64,000 nucleotides of DNA from Haladaptatus paucihalophilus DX253 (GTDB lineage: Archaea; Halobacteriota; Halobacteria; Halobacteriales; Haladaptataceae): assembly GCF_000376445.1 (NCBI RefSeq), contig NZ_AQXI01000003.1:299902-363901 (forward strand), written 5' to 3'. Each line of letters opens with the position of its first letter. The stretch's first letter is position 1. Under the pieces are notes generated by a model. It had not been told where the DNA came from. It saw only the letters and a list, made by a program, of their open reading frames with translations, and ran no database searches. The position numbers were made by a program, and so were the translations under genes. Below, in pieces: positions 61,102-64,000 of this stretch.

Positions 61102-62577
61102 ATGACTCTCAGTCCACCGAAGCGGATATCGACCGGTGTGCCCGGACTGGACGAGATAGTGCACGGCGGACTCATTCCGGGACGAAGCTATCTCGTTCGA
61201 GGCGATCCGGGAACGGGGAAGACGATTCTCGGCATCAATTATCTCACCGCGAGTCTCGACGCGGGCGAGACGGTGTTGTTTGTCAATTTGGAGGAATCGG
61301 AATCTGACATTCGACAGAACGCGGCGACGCTGGGTATCGACCTCGACGACGTGCACTTCCTCGATTTGAGTCCCGATTCGGACGTGTTCGTCGACGACCA
61401 GTCCTACGATATCTTCTCTCCGAGCGAAGTCGAACAGGAACCGCTCACGCAGGCGATAACAGAGCGCGTCGAAACCATACAGCCGGATCGGGTGTTCATC
61501 GACCCCCTCACGAAACTCCGACATCTGACCTCGGATGAGTACCAGTTCCGAAAGCAGGTCATCGCGTTCATGCGCTACCTGAAAGAGCAGGGCGCGACCG
61601 TTCTCGTCACGTCGGAAAACACTGCGAACTCGCCGGACGATGACCTCCAGTACATGACGGACGGTACTATCGAACTCAAACGGTCCGAACGCGGTCGCAC
61701 CATCAGCGTGCCGAAGTTCCGCGGCTCGTCGATTCGAGAGGGGAGACATTCGATGCGAATCGAGGCGGGCGGTCTCGCCGTCTATCCCGAACTGACGACG
61801 AGCAAGTCCGACGGCGAGTACGTCGCCGAACCCATCCCGTCGGGCGTCCCCGAAATCGACGAACTGCTGCACGGCGGTATCGAGCGCGGCACGGTGTCCG
61901 TCATCAGCGGTCCGACCGGCGTCGGGAAGACGACGGCCGGAACGCAGTTCATGAAGGAGGCCGCGAATCGCGGCGAGCGGTCGATAATCTACATGTTCGA
62001 GGAATCGACCGAGACGTTCATGCAACGGAACAAATCCGTCGGCATCCCGGTCGAAGAGATGATGGCGGAAGGGACGCTTTCGGTCGAAGAGGTCGAACCC
62101 CTCGACCACTCGGCGATGGAGTTCGCCAGAAAGGTGCGCCACGAAGTGGAGGACAACGACATCAGCATCGTGATGATAGACGGTCTGCAGGGGTACAAGC
62201 TGTCGGTCCAAAGCGAGGACAACGAGACGCTGGTCCGAAAGCTCCACACCCTCTCGCGCTACCTGAAGAGCATGGGCGTCACCGTCATCCTCGTGGACGA
62301 AATCGGCACCGTGACCGGTGAATTCCGCGCGACCGAGGCCGGTATCAGTTATCTCGCCGACACCCTCGTCTTCCTTCGCCACCTCGAAATCTCCGGCGAG
62401 ATGCGCAAGGCCATCGGCGTGCTGAAAAAACGAACCAGCGATTTCGAGCGCACCCTCCGCGAGTTCCGCATCACCGAACACGGCGTCGAAGTCGGGAAAC
62501 CGCTCACCGGTCTTCGCGGCGTCCTCTCGGGCGCTCCCGAGTGGGTCGAATCCGCGCCGGACCTCGACGATGAATGA
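61102..62577 (+). CDS. KaiC-like two-domain RecA ATPase
   Basis: 491 residues, two tandem KaiC/RecA domains. Walker A 1 is GDPGTGKT (34-41), Walker A 2 GPTGVGKT (270-277), with DPLTKLRHLTS and VEPLDHSAMEFARKVRHEVEDND as the following segments. KaiC-like proteins in archaea are signal or timing ATPases; haloarchaeal homologues are not proven clock proteins. Its stop overlaps the ATG of the receiver-like gene by 4 bp (ATGA), so both are made together. Confidence 0.92.
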   Translation: MTLSPPKRISTGVPGLDEIVHGGLIPGRSYLVRGDPGTGKTILGINYLTASLDAGETVLFVNLEESESDIRQNAATLGIDLDDVHFLDLSPDSDVFVDDQSYDIFSPSEVEQEPLTQAITERVETIQPDRVFIDPLTKLRHLTSDEYQFRKQVIAFMRYLKEQGATVLVTSENTANSPDDDLQYMTDGTIELKRSERGRTISVPKFRGSSIREGRHSMRIEAGGLAVYPELTTSKSDGEYVAEPIPSGVPEIDELLHGGIERGTVSVISGPTGVGKTTAGTQFMKEAANRGERSIIYMFEESTETFMQRNKSVGIPVEEMMAEGTLSVEEVEPLDHSAMEFARKVRHEVEDNDISIVMIDGLQGYKLSVQSEDNETLVRKLHTLSRYLKSMGVTVILVDEIGTVTGEFRATEAGISYLADTLVFLRHLEISGEMRKAIGVLKKRTSDFERTLREFRITEHGVEVGKPLTGLRGVLSGAPEWVESAPDLDDE

Positions 62578-62942
62578 CCGCTTCGTCATCCGTGCTCGTC
62601 CTGAGTAAGAACGAGCGCAACCTCTCGCTCCTCGCCGACCTCGTTTCCGAGGAGGGTTGTGAGGCGACCACCGTCACGTCCGTCGCGGAGTTCGACACCG
62701 TGCTCCGAGACGAGGCGTCGATAGCCGTCGCCGTCCTCGATACGGAGGGGTACACCGCAGACCTCTGGAAACGGTGTGACGACCTCCACGAGCGCGGGGT
62801 TCCGATGGTCGTTCTCACGCCCGAGACGTCGCCGCGCCTCCGGCGCGAAGCCATCAGCCGCGGGGTTCGATCCATCCTCGAAAAGCCGGTCGATACCGCC
62901 GACCTGCGCGCGACGATTCGCGGCATGCTCAGTGCGGAGTAA
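62574..62942 (+). CDS. Receiver-like protein coupled to KaiC
   Basis: 122 residues with a response-regulator fold. The phospho-acceptor D56 (AVAVLDTEG) and Lys in ILEKPVD are kept, but the usual acidic pair is replaced by S11/K12 (VLVLSKNE). Phosphorylation is thus uncertain; it may bind as a pseudo-receiver. Translational coupling to the KaiC-like ATPase points to a joint signalling unit. Confidence 0.83.
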   Translation: MTASSSVLVLSKNERNLSLLADLVSEEGCEATTVTSVAEFDTVLRDEASIAVAVLDTEGYTADLWKRCDDLHERGVPMVVLTPETSPRLRREAISRGVRSILEKPVDTADLRATIRGMLSAE

Positions 62943-63029
62943 GTTTCAACCATGGTTTCATTCACGGAACTGACGGTTTTCGTCCCCGAGAGACAACGCA
63001 TTTAACGCTCTCGTGGTATCCTTCGGTCG

Positions 63030-63776
63030 ATGCGAATCGAGAACAGTTTCATTCCCGTCCGCGGGGTGGGCGAGAAGACGGAACGGAAACTGTGGCGAAA
63101 CGGCGTCACACACTGGGACGAGTTCGACCCGTCGTACGTCGGGGACGCCACCGGCGACCGAATCGAGTCGTTCATCGCCACCGCGAGCGAGCACTTGGAC
63201 GACGGAAACTCCGCCTTTTTCGCGTCCGCCTTCCCCAGCGGCGAGGGATGGCGGTTGTACGAGAACTTCCGCTCTTCCACCTGCTTTTTCGATATCGAGA
63301 CGACCGGGCTGAGCCACCACTCCAGCGTCGTCACCACGGTCAGCCTCCACCGCGACGGCGAGACGAAGACGCTCGTCCGCGGCGACGATTTGTCCGCAGA
63401 CGCCCTTCGGCGCGAACTCGGCGAGTCGGACCTGATAGTCTCGTTCAACGGCAAGCGCTTCGACCAGCCGTTCCTCGAACACGAGTTCGACCTGTCGCTC
63501 GACACGCCCCACGTCGATTTGATGTACATCTGCAAGCGCCTCGGTCTCACCGGCGGCCTCAGCGCGGTGGAGTCCGACCTCGACATCAGTCGCGGCGGCA
63601 TGGACATCGGCGGCGAGGACGCGGTTCGACTCTGGCACCAGTACGAAGCGGGCGACGAGGACGCCCTCGACGTTCTCGTCCGGTACAACCAGTACGACAC
63701 GCAAAATCTGGAGACGATTCTCGACTACGCCTGCGAGACGCTCCACGACGACGTGTTCGCGCGACACCTCCCCTGA
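63030..63776 (+). CDS. Ribonuclease H-like (YprB-type) exonuclease
   Basis: 248 residues. N-terminal helix-hairpin-like segment (IPVRGVGEKTERKLWRNGVTHWDEF) then the exonuclease core: FFDIETTGL (motif I with Asp-Glu), LIVSFNGKRFDQPFLEHEF (motif II) and VRYNQYDTQNLETIL (motif III with Asp). Matches the YprB/DnaQ-like RNase H fold. Likely acts on nucleic acid ends in repair or RNA turnover. Confidence 0.9.
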   Translation: MRIENSFIPVRGVGEKTERKLWRNGVTHWDEFDPSYVGDATGDRIESFIATASEHLDDGNSAFFASAFPSGEGWRLYENFRSSTCFFDIETTGLSHHSSVVTTVSLHRDGETKTLVRGDDLSADALRRELGESDLIVSFNGKRFDQPFLEHEFDLSLDTPHVDLMYICKRLGLTGGLSAVESDLDISRGGMDIGGEDAVRLWHQYEAGDEDALDVLVRYNQYDTQNLETILDYACETLHDDVFARHLP

Positions 63777-64000
63777 CCGCGACTCTACCCCGATTTCCCC
63801 CGACTCGGACGGTTTCGACCTTTGGGACCTCGTACATTCGTATTTCCGTTTTGCGTGTTTCGCGCATTCGTACTGTTTCGCGCATTCGTACTGTTTCGCG
63901 CATTCGAATTTCCAGTCCGGCGCGCGCTGGCGAGGCGGGGGCTTTCGGAGTTCTCACTTCTGTAGATGTGTTCTCAGTAACAGCAAACTCACCTCGTAGC
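63777..64000. other. Right-edge intergenic region with an 18-bp tandem repeat
   Basis: About 224 bp to the window edge. It holds the 18-bp repeat described separately; no gene supported. Confidence 0.6.
63856..63909 (+). repeat. 18-bp tandem repeat, three units
   Basis: TGTTTCGCGCATTCGTAC at 63856 and 63874, and TGTTTCGCGCATTCGAAT at 63892. Confidence 0.85.

Noticed and set aside
1..64000. tRNA, rRNA, transposase or integrase genes
   Set aside because: No convincing cloverleaf, rRNA sequence or transposase/integrase domain seen on either strand.

Overview
The window is haloarchaeal (class Halobacteria). It is GC-rich, its proteins are strongly acidic (Asp/Glu-rich), promoters are TATA-type and many genes look leaderless. 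It carries archaeal or haloarchaeal families: Orc1/Cdc6, TrmB, a Bat-type HTH regulator, a HalOD1 protein, a PGF-CTERM surface protein, PadR, a two-domain KaiC-like ATPase and an XPB-like helicase. The genus cannot be fixed from sequence alone. I saw no rRNA, tRNA, CRISPR array or transposase.

Layout. 1-8.5 kb: a maltodextrin-type GH13 enzyme cut by the left edge with its TrmB-family regulator, small metabolic genes, and a receiver-GAF histidine kinase. 8.5-12.2 kb: a gene-poor, repeat-dense region around a cdc6/orc gene. It holds at least eleven copies of a motif close to CCCCATGATTTCCGCTGTTT, an AT-rich segment, two arrays with an 11-bp period, and flanking purine/pyrimidine-asymmetric tracts. 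I read it as a replication origin. 12.3-18 kb: HtrA-like protease, formate dehydrogenase-type molybdoenzyme, nucleoside phosphorylase, methyltransferase, thioredoxin. 17.9-19.7 kb: an operon of a ParA-like ATPase lacking the signature lysine and a small acidic partner protein, flanked on both sides by AT-rich arrays with a 12-bp period. The same kind of array recurs at 58.5 kb, upstream of citrate synthase. 19.7-37.5 kb: amino-acid and redox enzymes, S9 peptidase, secreted PGF-CTERM and PhoX proteins, DedA-family protein, a very large sensor/Bat regulator, glutamate dehydrogenase, LLM oxidoreductase. 37.5-52.4 kb: a fused FAD/Fe-S D-lactate dehydrogenase-type protein, regulators, a frameshifted DUF456 gene, aldolase-threonine synthase pair, CDGSH protein, XPB-like helicase, OYE-type oxidoreductase. 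52.5-64 kb: secreted beta-helix protein, 1081-residue glucoamylase, Xi-class GST, citrate synthase, Rieske protein, KaiC plus receiver-like protein operon, and an RNase H-like exonuclease.

The main story is replicon maintenance. A candidate origin with its own initiator lies about 6-7 kb from an unusual ParA operon bracketed by candidate centromere-like iterons, with at least one distant copy of the array. The 12-bp arrays and the ParA variant together are the best candidate for an undescribed system here. Starch or maltodextrin use (GH13 with TrmB at one end, secreted glucoamylase at the other) is a second theme, and most remaining genes are ordinary chromosomal metabolism.
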